Source: Pezicula radicicola (Eukaryota > Ascomycota > Leotiomycetes > Helotiales > Dermateaceae). From it: a stretch of 64,000 nt of DNA. Shown here in pieces: positions 21,614-34,210 of the stretch (position 1 is the stretch's first letter; each line of letters begins with the position of its first letter). The stretch is from positions 23,857 to 87,856 of the forward strand of contig PDUO01000114.1 in the NCBI GenBank assembly GCA_003008705.1, in the 5' to 3' direction. The notes under the pieces are model-generated. The model did not search any database. It was given only the letters and a program-made list of their open reading frames with translations, and had not been told where the DNA came from. A program made the translations under genes and the position numbers.

Positions 21614-24268
21614 GCAAGGTCAATTAGCACTAATGTGGCTGACATTAATATGCGACAGCTTGGCAAAAGAGATACGTCTACGGGAGTAGTTGGAAGTTTT
21701 TGTGGAGAAATAATCACTTTGCAATCAGATGGCAGGGAGCCTGGCATTGTCATCATTGACCATGGTGTGGATGTAGGAGGTCTGCCTACTTTTCAGATTG
21801 CTTCCTGCTCTGGAGATACGTCCATCTTTGAGGTGACATATAGCGAGACTCGTGCACTATTAGACAACTACATGGTACGTTCACCATTATATCTGTGGCT
21901 CTACTTGTAGAAAAGAATACTCTCTATTTCTGGTGTTTTCAACGCATACCGCTAACATAAAAAATTTAGGGTGACGGTCCTCTGCCCTTAGCAGCATCGT
22001 TAGACACCTACAGAGTAAATCGGTATAATATTACCGAAAATTCTACACATACCAATCGTCTGATTCAGGGAGGAGAACGCTACCAGAAGCTCAATATTTC
22101 TACAGCCGGAGAGTTGGTTCTAAAAAATGTCGGCGTAATCTTGACGACATCCTCAACCTCGATAAATCAGCTGCCTGGATCTTTCCAATGCTCAAACGAC
22201 CAGCTCAATCAGATCTGGAAGACTGGGGCGCGAACAATCCAACAAACGGAAATAGCAGCAAGAACCATACCGAATTTTTATCAGGTCTCGGACCATGGTC
22301 TCTTTGCGGAGAGTCAAGCGCCACAGCCATATTCAAGTGATATTGCTTTCAGCTTGATGCAGTATCAGCTCAACTTCTCTGTAATGCCAATTGTGGGAGG
22401 GTTTGGCTATACAGTGCTCAGTGACACACTTGTCTCGGGCATCTACATCTTCGTCAACGGGGCAAACTCTTCAATTTCGGCCAATGTTGGGAGTACAGAG
22501 AGGGACTCCGCGGCTTTGGCGTCTGCTACCTTGGACCCACCTCTCACCCTCAGCGAGTGGCATGAAGTCTCCACGATAGTCAATACCACGGAAATTCATA
22601 TCAGCATTGACGGAAAATCCGTTATGGACTTGACGCAGACTTCAGTCTTCACCGGATCCTTCGGACTTGGAGCATCTTTCGGGCAATCAGCATACTTTCA
22701 AAATGTCAGCTTAAAGAGCCTAGACGGGCAGCCGATCTACACATCAAGTCTGACTCAACAGTTAGTACTGGCTGACTTTCTTGCGGGTACAAATGATGAT
22801 CCCGTAAGTGTCGATGGCGCTAGAAGGGACGAATTGTGTACGGAGGTAAAACTTTTGATCTAGACAAATTCCTCGACACTGACAGTACCCAGGTGACCTT
22901 GACATTACCATTGGGCCTACATTCGCATCCACTTTCGGCAGTGAATACATGAACGGGAGCTTGAATTTGTTGGGTGCTTCTCAGCTTCTTCCTGGTTTTT
23001 TTGTTCCTAACGCAAAGATTCAGCAAGCCCCTCGCACCTCAGTGATTCAGGCAAATCAAACTGGCCTCATTGGCTACTCTTTTAATCTGCTCACAGCTAT
23101 GGCTGACTTCTATCTCATGACAGGCGACGTCAAATTCGCTAACCGCTGGACGCCAGCAATTGTTGAAATGCTAAATTGGGCAGATTCACAGATCAACTCG
23201 TTAGGCCTTTTCAACATCTCTGACGTGAGTCTTGGTGGTGACTGGGACTTTTATGATCCAGCACAATCTGGCGCAGTTGCAAAATTCAATGTGCTGTATG
23301 CATTTGCCCTTCAGCAGGTCCAACCTATTCTCGATGCTTCAAATGTCAGCACTCAGGTATATACCAAACGGCTTACGGCACTCAAGGCGGCAATTAACAC
23401 CAATCTCTGGAGTCCTGTGCTGAATGCGTACCAGCTGTCGGACTCGGTCAATGATATGCTTGCTCAGGACGCAAACGCGGTTGCGATATTAGCAAATTTG
23501 CCGCAAGGCAACTTCACCGCTTCCACTATCCTATCGACAATGGCGAAGGAACTCTTTGTGCCTACTGGCGCCCTACCCTTCTCCAATGCCAGCACCACGC
23601 ATGGTTTTGCTAAGAATATTAGTCCTTATTCTTCTGGGTATCATTTGCGAGCTGCCTTTGCGGCTCGTGATGGTGAGAGTGTAAAGTATCTACTTTCCAC
23701 TATGTGGGCTTCGATGGCCAACCCCTCGAATGCCAACTACTCCGGCTGCTTCTGGGAGACACTGTCTATAACAGGGGAGCCTGGCCTAGGGGACTCTACA
23801 TCATTGTGCCATGCTTGGGCATCCGCTCCTACCGGCGAACTAAGTAGGAATGTCCTTGGCATCCAAGCTGTCACGCCTGGATTTGCACAATGGACAATTG
23901 TACCCCAGACACTGGGGCTGGATTGGGCAAACGGTACGCACCTAACCCCTTATGGAGATTTGGTTGTCTCGTGGGCGTTTGATGGCGTAGGAAGGCTTGG
24001 TATGAATGTTACTAGTCCGGACGGGACGAACGGAACGGTAAACCTCCCTTCGCCGATGCGCCTAAGCTCTGGAAATACAACATTGGTAATGAATCGGAAG
24101 GTGATCTCCGGCTCGAGCTTCGCTGTGGTGGGCGGCGAAGCATTCAACTTGGTTCAACTTGATTCAAAATCTGATTATAGCAATGACGCTGCTAGGGTTT
24201 CATCTCTCTTTTGTTCTTGCCTTCGGTCTTCTTTCTTTTGGTATTGTAACAAGGGGCTTGGATTCTAG
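21611..24268 (+). CDS. Alpha-L-rhamnosidase-like (GH78) protein, frameshifted
   Basis: Exons: about 21611-21871, 21970 to about 22840, and the remainder to 24268, with a proposed 47-nt intron (GTAAAA to CCCAG) near 22843-22891. Landmarks are DHGVDVGGLPTFQI and YSETRALL at the N-terminus, a central all-beta insert, DDPVSVDGARRD, YGGDLDITIGPTF, MNGSLNLLG, SLGGDWDFYD, NISPYSSGYHLRAAF and FWETLSITGEPGLG. This is the GH78 (alpha/alpha)6-barrel order. The frame breaks near 22829-22832: RIVYGG follows RRD in the family but is one base out of phase here. No signal peptide is seen at the ATG used, so the first exon may be lost or hidden. GH78 enzymes release rhamnose from plant flavonoids and pectin outside the cell. 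The last 30 residues lack family similarity. Confidence 0.75.
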
Positions 24269-25995
24269 AGGCTTTGGATATCTGCGAACAGAGCAGGGAG
24301 GCTTGTATACTTCTCTGCATCTGCTCATGATGTTTTTTGTTTTGGCTGTAGGATTCTACGAGTACTTGTTGTTTCTTTATCAAGGACTGTTTGTAAGGCA
24401 TCCCAGAGTCCCTATCTACTCACATTACAAGATGTTGACTCGAACAATGTGGATACATCCGATGCTTCAGCCTTATTAAGGGTCGTGTATTTGGAGACGG
24501 TATGTACTTGAAGTGCAGTTCCATTCCTCGATGCTCACTCGTAGGGCTATAACTTTCTGGGCCTTTTCTATGCCCGTATCGATGATATTTTCCTCTGTTG
24601 CGAAAGCTATTAAACCAATCGACGCACAATATAGCTTGCGCGCGATTGAACTGAAATATCAGAGTGTTGCACTGCTGCTTCAAGCGGTGAACTCCATCTT
24701 CTAATGCGACGACGCAGCCTTCCATGCCATCGACCGACCTTAATTCCTCGATGGTCCATTCAAGTGGTTAGATCTCCATCTCTAAACATATTTCTCGCAT
24801 GTGATCCTTCAGCAGGCTTCGGCCTAGAATTTCTGATATTGTAGGGCTGGTCCGAACCACCCTTTGGTAAAAGCAGTAAAGTCAATGTTAGAAGACCTTT
24901 ATTGTTACTAGGTGTTTAATGACGATGATCGCACTATTATAAAATTTGCTAATTATACAAAGAACGGATACATAAAAGTTGGACAGTACGTTGCAAAGAG
25001 ATGAGATAAGGTAGAGCTAAAAATATCGCAATGGCAGGCTAACACCTCAGGAAGAAGATGTGGAGCCAAATTCCTAAGGTTATCCCACCCGGGCCTTCGG
25101 CTCAAGGATTCCAATGCCCTTATACTGCTATTCGTAGCATATTTTTAGATTACAACCTTGTAATAGTATCACTAACTATCCTCCTTAGAAGCACAGAGAA
25201 ATCTTCCGGCTAGTCCGCTTTATTGCGGGCATCAACGAAGAACTAGGAGTCAAAAATTCATCCCTATCTTCTAGATTAAATTTAACTCTGCTAAGCCTAG
25301 ATTACAGGTGGAACAAGATGTGCGACTCAGAATACTCCAGCGGTAGTGAAGACAGGCAACTCTCAACACGTGATGGAATCTTCTATTCCGTCTTAATTTC
25401 ACCTTTTCAGCCTTTGGCCTTTCCTTTCCGATCTTCTTACCGCAACCTACATTATCCTACACCGTCAAGCCCATCAAGATGGCGCCAGATTACGTGTACT
25501 ACTATGACTTACACTAGGAGAAGATAGCGAGCGAACTGAATAAACGAAGTCCAGGATATCAAGCCAACTTCCAAAGGCCGAAGAAGGAAATGGTCCGAAT
25601 GATACGGGTCGAGTACCCGCGTAAAACGAATGCGTGGCAGCGATAGATGCTTCAAAAGGAGCTTTGGAACTGGCTTTGTTAGTTATAAGTTTCTCTTATC
25701 GGTCGTATTTAGGGCCTTGCTTACTGTGAGAAATAAAGTTGCTCCTGAACCATACTGTTGATTAAAAGGAGTGATATTGGCTAATTGGTTGTATGCTGAT
25801 TGCCTATTTTCCTGGGGAATATAAAACCTATATATACATCAATTCAGTGCTATAGAAAGCACTAGAATTGCAGCAAAAATGAGTGTAATTACAATATAAA
25901 GAGGCTGATTTAATAATGAAAAGAGAGAGCCTGGAGGAATAAGGTTAATAGATCCTAAAGCAATAGAACAATAAGGAGCTTAATTGTCCCTACAC
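24269..25995. other. Gene-poor stretch
   Basis: No gene can be supported. A short minus-strand frame around 24530-24700 reads KLYCASIGLIAFATEE-like residues that look coding, but no family or complete exon is recognisable. The remainder has stops throughout. Confidence 0.4.
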
Positions 25996-26390
25996 TTACA
26001 TTTCCTGTGCTTTTAAAAAAGCTGCTTTAACTAGATTCGCCGGCGCAAGCACAATATCTGTCTGTATCCCTGGATGCCCATCACGTCTATATTCAACCTT
26101 CGGATACTGCTGCAAAATCCTCATAATTGTATACGCCATCTCCATCACCGCGTACTGCCAGGTCTTGGGGGTCCAATGCTCCCACCTTTCTTAACCAGAC
26201 ATTAACATCGGGTTTGTCTTATACGATCTAGCAAGTCATTGTGATAGTAATATAGTATTATAGCAATTTGAATTTCGTTCTGATATGACTTTAATAAAGT
26301 ACATGCTTCAAGCGCTCTATCTCCTTCCAAAAAGGACTCTCTGGATCTCCAGCCTGGACACTGAGATCCAATGAAAATTATCCCGAGCAC
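25996..26390 (-). pseudogene. Cytochrome P450 relic, heme-binding loop missing
   Basis: The minus strand from about 26200 to the stop at 25998-25996 reads ERWEHWTPKTWQY, then AVMEMAYTIMRILQQYPKVEY and TDIVLAPANLVKAAF. In CYP52-like fungal P450s the PERW-type block is followed by the F-x-x-G-x-R-x-C-x-G heme loop and then by A-x-x-EMAY. Here the loop is absent and the two sides are joined in frame, so the axial cysteine is gone. Upstream (to about 26390) only scraps remain and stops interrupt the frame. It cannot encode an active P450. How far the relic extends to the right (26400-27000) I could not settle. Confidence 0.6.
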
Positions 26391-27516
26391 GATAACAGGA
26401 GTCTCGTGAACTTATCTTTCTTTCTCTGTTGTACCTCTGGATTTTCAATCTTTCTACCCTCGTTAGGAGCGGCAATCCAAATAACACTCGCAGGTCTTGC
26501 CACAAAGCCAGCAGCAGCAGCAGAGAGTGGTCAAACTGGGAAGTTTTAGTGTTAGTTATGCATTTATGGATGAAGGACGAATTGGGGAGAAATACCAAGT
26601 GGTTAAGCACCTACCGTCTCTCTTTTCTTCGACAATTACCTGCTGAGGCGGCCATTGTTGTATCTGTAGTTTTGCTAAACGTTGTTCCGACCCCTATTCC
26701 TCTGCTTGTACTTTAATAAAAAAGGCGATTTCCTTACTGTAGGAAGGGTGGCTGGAGCTACTGATGAAGGATGAGGCCTACTACATACCAGTACACTAAT
26801 CAAATGAGAAGGTGGGCACAGCTTCCTCAAACGCACCAAGATCGGGGTCAACGTTATATACAACCTTAAGTCTAGACTCCCGGCTGCCTTATTCTTAGGG
26901 AGGGCCAAATCTTTTTTAACAAGATGATAATAGGCTAAACAACGATGTAGCGTCAAATTTACGCTTTAGGATGGCCTTTTAAATGTAGGATCAACTAACC
27001 CTTACATATATACTAAGGAATACATTTAGCTCTTCTAAGGAAGAGTTCCTCGATAGTATTAAGTTAGAACGAGCATTAGATTTCAAATCACTTCTTCTAG
27101 AAATTATTTTAAGATGTCGGTAAGCCACCTTACTAACTTACTTGAATGGCTGTAACATTATCATAGATTAAATTCCGGTAGGGGAGAGCAAGCCTTACCC
27201 AATGTGGACAACGCAAGTCTTGGCACAGTATGATACCAACTGCTAAATCTAATACAGCCATGAGAATTGATCAGCATTCGATCAATTTGTCAACTTTCAC
27301 TGCAATAGAATGTTCTTTTACTTTCTCAGTTTCCGGCATTACCGGACCCTTTTCAGTCTATCGAAATCCAGCTGGTTAACTTTTTTAATATAAGTATACC
27401 TCCCACTTACCCTCTGAAGTTCACTCGTTACCAAAAACTTTCAAATCATTTATTCAACTTCTACACCAGATTTTCTAGAAGCAAAACCCATCTTCAAGCT
27501 TCCTGCCGCCCCAATC

Positions 27517-28628
27517 ATGTCGATACTTACAACCACCATCCCGAAGGGCTCATGGGTTCTTGTGACAGGAATCACGGGGTTTATTGCATCGCACACGGCC
27601 CTCGAATTCCTGAAGCTCGGCTACAACGTCAGGGGCACAGTTCGTGATGCCTCGAAAGCAAAGTGGTTGACAGAGGAACTGTTTCCCTCTTTCATAGCCA
27701 AGGGTGAATTAGAGATTATTACCGTTCCGGATATGTCTCTCAACGGCGCTTTCGATGAAGCTGTCAAGGGTGTTTCGGCTGTTGTTCATATTGCCACGAT
27801 TGCCACATGGGACGCCAATCCAAACAACGTCATTCCACAAACGGTGGCTGGGGTCCTGAACGTTCTTAAAGCAGTTGGCAATGCGCCATCGGTGAAACGG
27901 TTTGTGTATACCTCGTCAGCCGCTGCTGCTATTATGGTAACACCCAACACCAATTTCCACTGTGATGAGACAAGCTGGAACACCACTGCCGTGGAGCTCG
28001 CCTGGGCACCTCCACCATATGAGCCAAGTCGCGGCATGGTGACATACATGGCAAGTAAAGTCGAAGCAGAGAAGGCTTTATGGAAATTCGTCGATGAGGA
28101 AAAGCCAAACTTCACAGTCAATACTGTACTCCCATTCACGACCATGGGAAAGATTCTCAACAAGAATCAACCTGGATCGACAGCCGGATGGGTTCAGCAG
28201 TTGTATCACGGAGACGTTAGTCAAATTCTGGGTCTCCCAGCTTGTAAGGCACCCTTTTGTTTCTATTTCTTGCTATCCGTTTGTCGTGCGCCACCAATTA
28301 TCACTGCTTATTTGTTATTCTTCCTCTAGCGAGATATATCCACGTTCGAGACGTTGCTGTAATGCACGTAGCTGCGGTACTCGATCCAGACGTGTCGCAT
28401 AAACGAATTCATGCATGGGCACAGCCATTCAACTGGAATGACCTTCTCGTTATTATGCGCGAGCTATATCCGCACAAACAATTCGTCGATGACCTGCCGA
28501 ACCTGGGGCAATTGATAGGAACCGTGGACGATAGCTTAGGGCTTCAACTCATGAAAAAGTGGGCTGGACAAGAGGGATGGACACCTCTCAAGGAAGGCGT
28601 AAAGCAGAACTTGGAAGGCTTGGATTAG
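27517..28628 (+). CDS. Extended SDR, dihydroflavonol-reductase/aldehyde-reductase-like (Gre2 type)
   Basis: Exons 27517-28243 and 28330-28628, 341 residues, frame kept. The N-terminal NAD(P) site is VLVTGITGFIASHTALEFL (TGxxGxxA), followed by RGTVRD, which favours NADPH. The catalytic Tyr-Lys pair is in YMASKVEAEKA and the preceding Ser is in VYTSSAAAA. The C-terminal substrate domain reads RYIHVRDVAVMHVAAVLDP. Such enzymes reduce ketones and aldehydes, often in secondary metabolism or detoxification. The protein looks intact. Nothing nearby fixes its substrate; the regulator at 29041 starts 0.4 kb downstream and might control it. Confidence 0.88.
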
Positions 28629-29040
28629 CAGAGGAAACTCCCGATTGATTCGCATCAGGATCTGGCGGTTAGTTTAGGCTGGGAATCTTCTTACTGATGT
28701 TCAAATGACATTTAAATGATATATACCGGACCAGAATTTCTCACTCCGGACTTACGTGAGAAGATGGTGACAAAGAGGTTGTGAAGCCTGAGGCAAATAA
28801 TAACCAACAGGTACTGTACAGTAGTAGTGTTTATGTCAGACATAGTGCTTACAAATAGGTATTTAGTCTTATATGGTGTGGCAACCCCCACATCTGAATA
28901 GCTTCAATTCAGTCACTTCTTCATCTATTTCTGATAGTTTAGATTGTAATAATTTGTCCGACTGCCTTCAAACAGCTAAAACATAGATACATTTGCGTCC
29001 GGTCTTACAACCCCAAATTTATATGTATATTGGGGAAGCA

Positions 29041-30922
29041 ATGGAACGAATGGTGCAAAATGCGATGGGAAAGGACCAGCGCCAAATCCACTTTCTCACT
29101 ATCCTAGATCCATTAGCGGCCAAATCTATGGCCTCCAAAAAGGCTGTCCGCTCCTATGTGGCGCGAGCCACTCACCAGAAAACCCGGCGAGATCGAGTTC
29201 TGGAGTACCAACGATCCAAGAATGCGCAAATTCAGGATCCTTCTCAGGGCGATAGACCGTCGAAACTGGATCAGTCACGAACGGGAGGGCGAGAACTTGT
29301 ACTGACAACATCTTCCCCACGTTATGAAACTGCTCCAGATATACCTATGCCTCGAACGTTCAACCTTGCCTGGGGAACGTGCGGCCCGATTGATATATTA
29401 AGTAGTGGTCGCACAGATCCTTTTCAATCCAGCGCTGTCCAAATTACCTCTTTCGAGCAATATCTCATAGACCATTGTGGGTAATGTTTCTCTTTAGTTA
29501 TCATTTGCTGTTTCAATGTCCATAACATAACCACTCATCCCATCCTTGACACAGTCTTCTAACGTGCCCTTCTGAATAATTTTTGTGCTGACTTGCGACT
29601 TAGTCGTCCAATTTGTCATTCCACAGTCGGCGGCATACTACCCACGTTCCAAAAGCGAACCTGGGTATCAGGAAGGCATGATCAAACACTGGGTGCCATT
29701 CGCGATCACGGACCCAGGCATAATGAATGGGCTATTCTTTATGGCATGTCGGAATCTAGCACTTCTCTACGAGAAGAACTCTTATGCTCGGGAAGCCATC
29801 ACATATAATGGGAAATGCATTCGATCCATTAATGAAGCCATATCTAAAGACGGGAAGGCAGTGAGTGATTCGACCATAGCCAAGGTGTTGTTGTTGGCAT
29901 CAGCAGAGGTGTGTACAAGTACCATACCGATTTAGTGTCTCCTAAAACTTCATGTGATTAATTTAATGGTATTCTAGTTTCATGCTGGGAACATTGGCGG
30001 AACTCGAAATCATACTGACGCCATTGGTGAAATGGTAAGACTGAAAGGTGGTCTGCAGAACCTAGGACTTGAAGGTTTTCTGAAACAGCTTGTACTATGG
30101 TACGCCTATCATTCCACGCCAGGAATCTTTTCTCATCCGATTGGTGTTTCATATAGGCACGATAGAACCTCGACATCTTACATTGGCACATCCCCAAAGT
30201 TCATGCATGCGGCATTTTTTGAAGAAAATGCGTCGATTGAATCTCTTTCACCTGGCTTTCTAGATTGGCTCGATCTAAATCTGCTAAGTATAGAGATGAT
30301 CAATATTCTAAGTGACACATGCGTCATCACCAAGTCTGCGAATGGGATTTCCCTTCCTTGGAACGACTCCGATTATCGAACCATCCGGCTAAGTGCGAAT
30401 GAGTTCGAGGTCCGATTACTAGTGCTGAGCTCCAACTACCAGTGCCCATCATCTTCGCGAGTATACTCTCAAATAGAAGAATGCCTCTGTCTTTCATTGA
30501 GGGTATTCGTAAGTCTCATGCCCCATGAATCCAGCTTTCCGCCTCTAGGCTGCAAACATCTGGCGGCTCGGATTCAATCGTTACTTTATAAGATCATGTT
30601 GGTCCCTTCATGGTACCAGTCTGCTGATCTGCTTCTTTGGATGACTTTTATGGGAGCAATTGTGGCACGAGCAGGAGCGGTAAAAGGGCAGGAACTGGCT
30701 GAATTCTTTGCGAGACTGCGCAAACAGGTTGACCTTCCGCCTCAAACTGCAGGAGGAATCACAGATGAAGCAGACTTCTGGGATTTGAAGTTTGCGGAAA
30801 TATCTTCTGTGTTAAATGTTTCCTCGAAGGAGGACATCAAATCTCACCTGCGACGATTCCTATGGATCGAGAATCTTTGCGAGAGATATTCTGGGGAAAT
30901 ATGGGATAGTTTAGCAATATAG
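29041..30922 (+). CDS. Fungal-specific regulator, DUF3468 (Fungal_trans_2)-like, no zinc cluster
   Basis: Proposed exons 29041-29476, 29604-29908, 29978-30099 and 30157-30922 give 542 residues. The first intron uses a GTGGGT donor, the only choice that joins the frames. Instead of a Zn2Cys6 cluster, the N-terminus has a basic block (SKKAVRSYVARATHQKTRRDRVLEYQRSK split over residues about 27-55), as in the RSH-type class of fungal regulators that open with a short basic motif. The middle region (WVPFAITDPGIMNGLFFMACRNLA) and the helical C-terminus match the Fungal_trans_2 domain. It may regulate the adjacent SDR gene, but that is not shown. It looks intact. Confidence 0.75.
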
Positions 30923-31907
30923 CAACGATTTATTTCTGCTCATTGCAGATTTCAACAAGGTCCGCATTGTAAAAGAATATGGCGCGAAGCACAGTGGGGA
31001 TTCTTGTAGTATTCTAGTCATTGTCTTCCATATTTGATCCATCCCTGGAGATCTTCATTAGCCAAGATATTCTCCATCAAGTTTTACCCAACAAACGAGA
31101 ACAAGCTAGAAGTGGCGATACGGGGACTGACCAGGTCGAAGTTGACTAAATATAAGCCACCAAAATCACACTCTCGGACTTATTCCTCTGTTATCCTCTG
31201 TCAATTACACCGCTCTAGAAGCTCTATTGGTGTCTCCGAAGAGACCTATAAACAATGCCCCAAAATCTTGGTCATCCTGCCAAGACTTGCATTATCCAAA
31301 TATGGCATAGTTGTTGGCTAGATAAAGCGTCATTGGCAGTGCCCCCGCCCCCCTGACAATGCATTACGAGACTACAAGCTCAAATATTACAGTATGTCTT
31401 TCCCCGGCCGAATTGGACCAGCAGCATGATGACAAAATGAAATACAAAAGTCTATGCCGCTTTCTAGGTATCCACGCACCAAGATTACTGATCTAAAAGT
31501 TGGCTGGCTATGCCTAATAAGCAGCATTTACCAATCGACTTCTAATCTCCAATCCTGAAAGTAGGAGCAATCAGGCATACTTCAGTCTCACCCGACGCAA
31601 ACAAGCCGCAACTACTGTAGCGACAACCCCTATTCATCCCTACCCGAATATAAATAAGGGCAAGGGCTGTCTTGACTCTGACATGATATACCACGAGCTG
31701 TTATCATCGCTCAGCCACAATGTTCTAGTAATCTGGTATGCCCAAACGTGTGCGCCGCCCATATTTATCTAGGAAAGCCAAATGCATAAAGTCTTGTTCT
31801 AGTCCGGACAGAATGAATGTGTCCCATTTTGCATGTCAGAAAGGTCACGAATCTGAAACTTTTCATCTACGAATATCTTGACCTCTAAATCAAGGCCTTT
31901 CGACGAG
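30923..31907. other. Intergenic, no gene seen
   Basis: Ordinary-composition spacer between the DUF3468-like regulator and the MDR gene. No conserved frame or repeat was found. Confidence 0.5.
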
Positions 31908-33126
31908 ATGGCCTCAACCTCGCTTCCCACTACCATGCGGGCTTGGACCTTCAGCAACAGCGGAGACCCTGAACGTATCCTCAAATTGAGCAAAACGCAT
32001 CCTGTACCCGCGCCGCCCATCGGCACTCACCTACTTATTCGCGTCTCCTTCGTAGGTCTCAGCTCCGCCGGTATCAATCTCATGCACGACATTCCATCCA
32101 TACTGCGGAAAAATGCGATCCCAGAAATCGACTTCTCAGGTTCTGTTGTGCTCACTGGTCCCTCTGCACCCTCTTCATTCAAAGTTGGGACGCTTGTATT
32201 CGGGACCTTACCCCCATCCGCGACTATCTTGTCTGGTGCGGGCGCTATGGCCGAGTTTGTGCTCGTGCCGGCAGACAACGTCGCCATAAAACCTGGAGGT
32301 GTTCGCTTGATAGAATCAGCAGGGCTGGGCGGCCTAGGCCAAACAGCACTCAGAATGCTAGAGAAGGCAGCTGTTCGTAGTGGAGATCGGGTACTGATAC
32401 ACGGGGGTAGTGGTGGAGTAGGGATCATTGCGATCCAGGCTGCGAAGACTATGGGCGCCGTAGTTGTGGTGACTTATTCGGGAGCAGCTACTAATCTAGT
32501 ACAGGAAGCTGGTGTTGATGAGGCAAGTTCAGTTATCTTTGGTAGCTTCATGTGGCATCCAATGCACATGACCAAAGGAGAGATTGTGGCTAATACTCGA
32601 TCAGATCATCGATTATACTACCAACCAACCACTGCATCGCTATTTTGAGAACCATTACAGCAGTCGTCCTTTCGACCACATCCTCGATACTGTCGGGTCA
32701 CAAACCATGTATTCAAATTCTCCAAGATATCTGAAGCCAAACGGAATATATGTAAATGTAGGCACAATCGAAGACAGCGGTCAGCTGCAGACATTTCGGC
32801 GATGGGCAAAGAATTCTCTCCAGCCAACCTTCTTAGGTGGCATCCCAAGGAAATTCGTCATGTTTGGTGCCGCCGTCAGTAAAGATGGAGTCCAACAACT
32901 AGCCAAGCTGGCTGAAGATGGTCACCTGAAGGTTACTATTGACTCGGTATTCAAGATGGAGGACGCCTTGGAGGTACGTATACTCGAGTTAGCCATTGAG
33001 ATGCTCTGTAGGTGGAACACAAGGCTAACGTTCAAGTAGGCGTATGAGCGCATTAAGAGTAGGATGGCTAAAGGAAAGGTTATAGTTGAGATAAACGGGG
33101 TTGATGGAGGTTCATTAACTGAATAG
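31908..33126 (+). CDS. Zinc-free MDR reductase, quinone oxidoreductase/RTN4IP1-like
   Basis: Exons 31908-32522, 32605-32973 and 33040-33126 give 356 residues. The first intron is a GC-AG intron (GCAAGT donor right after the codon for Glu). Landmarks are the GroES-like N-domain (VGLSSAGINLMHDI, PEIDFSGSVV), AGLGGLGQTALRML, the NADPH-binding VLIHGGSGGVGIIAIQAAKTMGA, DYTTNQP and DHILDTVG. The cysteines that bind zinc in alcohol dehydrogenases are absent, placing it with NADPH quinone reductase-like enzymes. Substrate unknown; likely reduction of quinones or enones. It looks intact. Confidence 0.85.
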
Positions 33127-33159
33127 TCTTAGGACTTGATTTTTGAATGTAGATTTAAA

Positions 33160-34020
33160 ATTAGATGGATTTCTTTTTTAGATCATTAACGAAGATACCA
33201 TCTTCAGATATCAAGCTCAAAGCCTCGCCTCGCGCCCTCTGCAATCTCAACGTTAAATAAGACAAGGAATCCCAGCATTGCCATTCCTTTAGCGCATTTG
33301 ATCGCAGCTGCATGCGCTTCATCTGTGCTTGCTGCAGCTTCAAATAATGGATGGTGGATATTAACGTGTAATGGGTTTGGGATGCCGAAAGCGCCGTGGA
33401 ACGTTGGCCCTGTATAGGAGACGTTTTGTTGATGCTGTTAGTGATTTGAATGGGGTTTGGAAATATGTCGAATAATTACCCATGTCAGTGGACCGTCATC
33501 TCGGAGTATGATTGTTTCTCCAAGGGCTGCCATCTCTTCAACGTAATATTGCAGAGGGCGTTGTTTCTCCTTAGGTCCATGTATGTGGGAGCACTAGCAG
33601 GTTATACATATGAGGCAAACACCTAATAGCCATGAATACTTACTAGATATAATGGACCTTACAGCCAGAGGATAGAGCAGCTGCCTCAAAACAAGCCTTT
33701 ACCCGCGCCAGTAGCTTATCAGCTCGCTTAATAGTTAGACTTCGAATATAAAAGTTCATACGAGTATACTCTGTAATAACATTGGGCACAGTACCGCCAT
33801 CTTCGATAACGCCGTGAATTCGATCATCGGGTCGAATTTGCTGTCGCAGCATTGAGATGTTGTTGTAGGCTGCGATCGCTGCGTCTAATGCATTAGCTCT
33901 ATTCCATGGTTCTGCACCTGCGTCTGCAGTGTAGCTAACAATACAAACAATACGATATTAGGCACTTTGATGTCATATTGCAACAACCCTCAAACCTGCA
34001 TATTCTCACAGAAGCCACTG
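33160..34020 (-). pseudogene. Truncated M20 (PM20D2-like) peptidase relic
   Basis: Reading the minus strand from about 33940: TADAGAEPWNRANALDAAIAAYNNI, MLRQQIRPDDRIHGVIEDGG and MNFYIRSLTIKRADKLLARV form the dimerisation domain of M20D2-type amidohydrolases. Nearer 33400-33230 come PTFHGAFGIPNPLHVNIHHPLFEAAASTDEAHAAA and KGMAMLGFLVL, the C-terminal catalytic part. The intervening metal-site segment is out of frame, the C-terminus is cut by a stop, and the whole N-terminal catalytic half is missing; the sequence runs into AT-rich DNA at about 34030. This is a 3' remnant. Confidence 0.65.
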
Positions 34021-34024
34021 TTGG

Positions 34025-34210
34025 CTAAAGCCTCTATTTTTTTTATATTAAAGACATGATCCTTATTTATTATTAATATATACGTTTATTTTTAAGCCCT
34101 TCTTCCCTCTTTCCTTATACTTATTCTCTTCTTTAAATTCTAGTACCTTTTAAATATAAATAAAATCCCTTTAATTTAAGCTTAGATTAGAATAAAGTAA
34201 TAGTATTATT
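34025..34210. repeat. AT-rich, RIP-like patch truncating the M20 gene
   Basis: A/T-dominated and C-poor. It begins where the M20 homology ends, so an inserted and then RIP-mutated repeat probably broke that gene. 34211-34956 to the right shows no gene. Confidence 0.5.

Noticed and set aside
24159..24479. 106-residue hydrophobic frame at the end of the GH78 gene
   Set aside because: It overlaps the GH78 C-terminus in another frame and has no supporting motif; the hydrophobicity follows from T-rich sequence.
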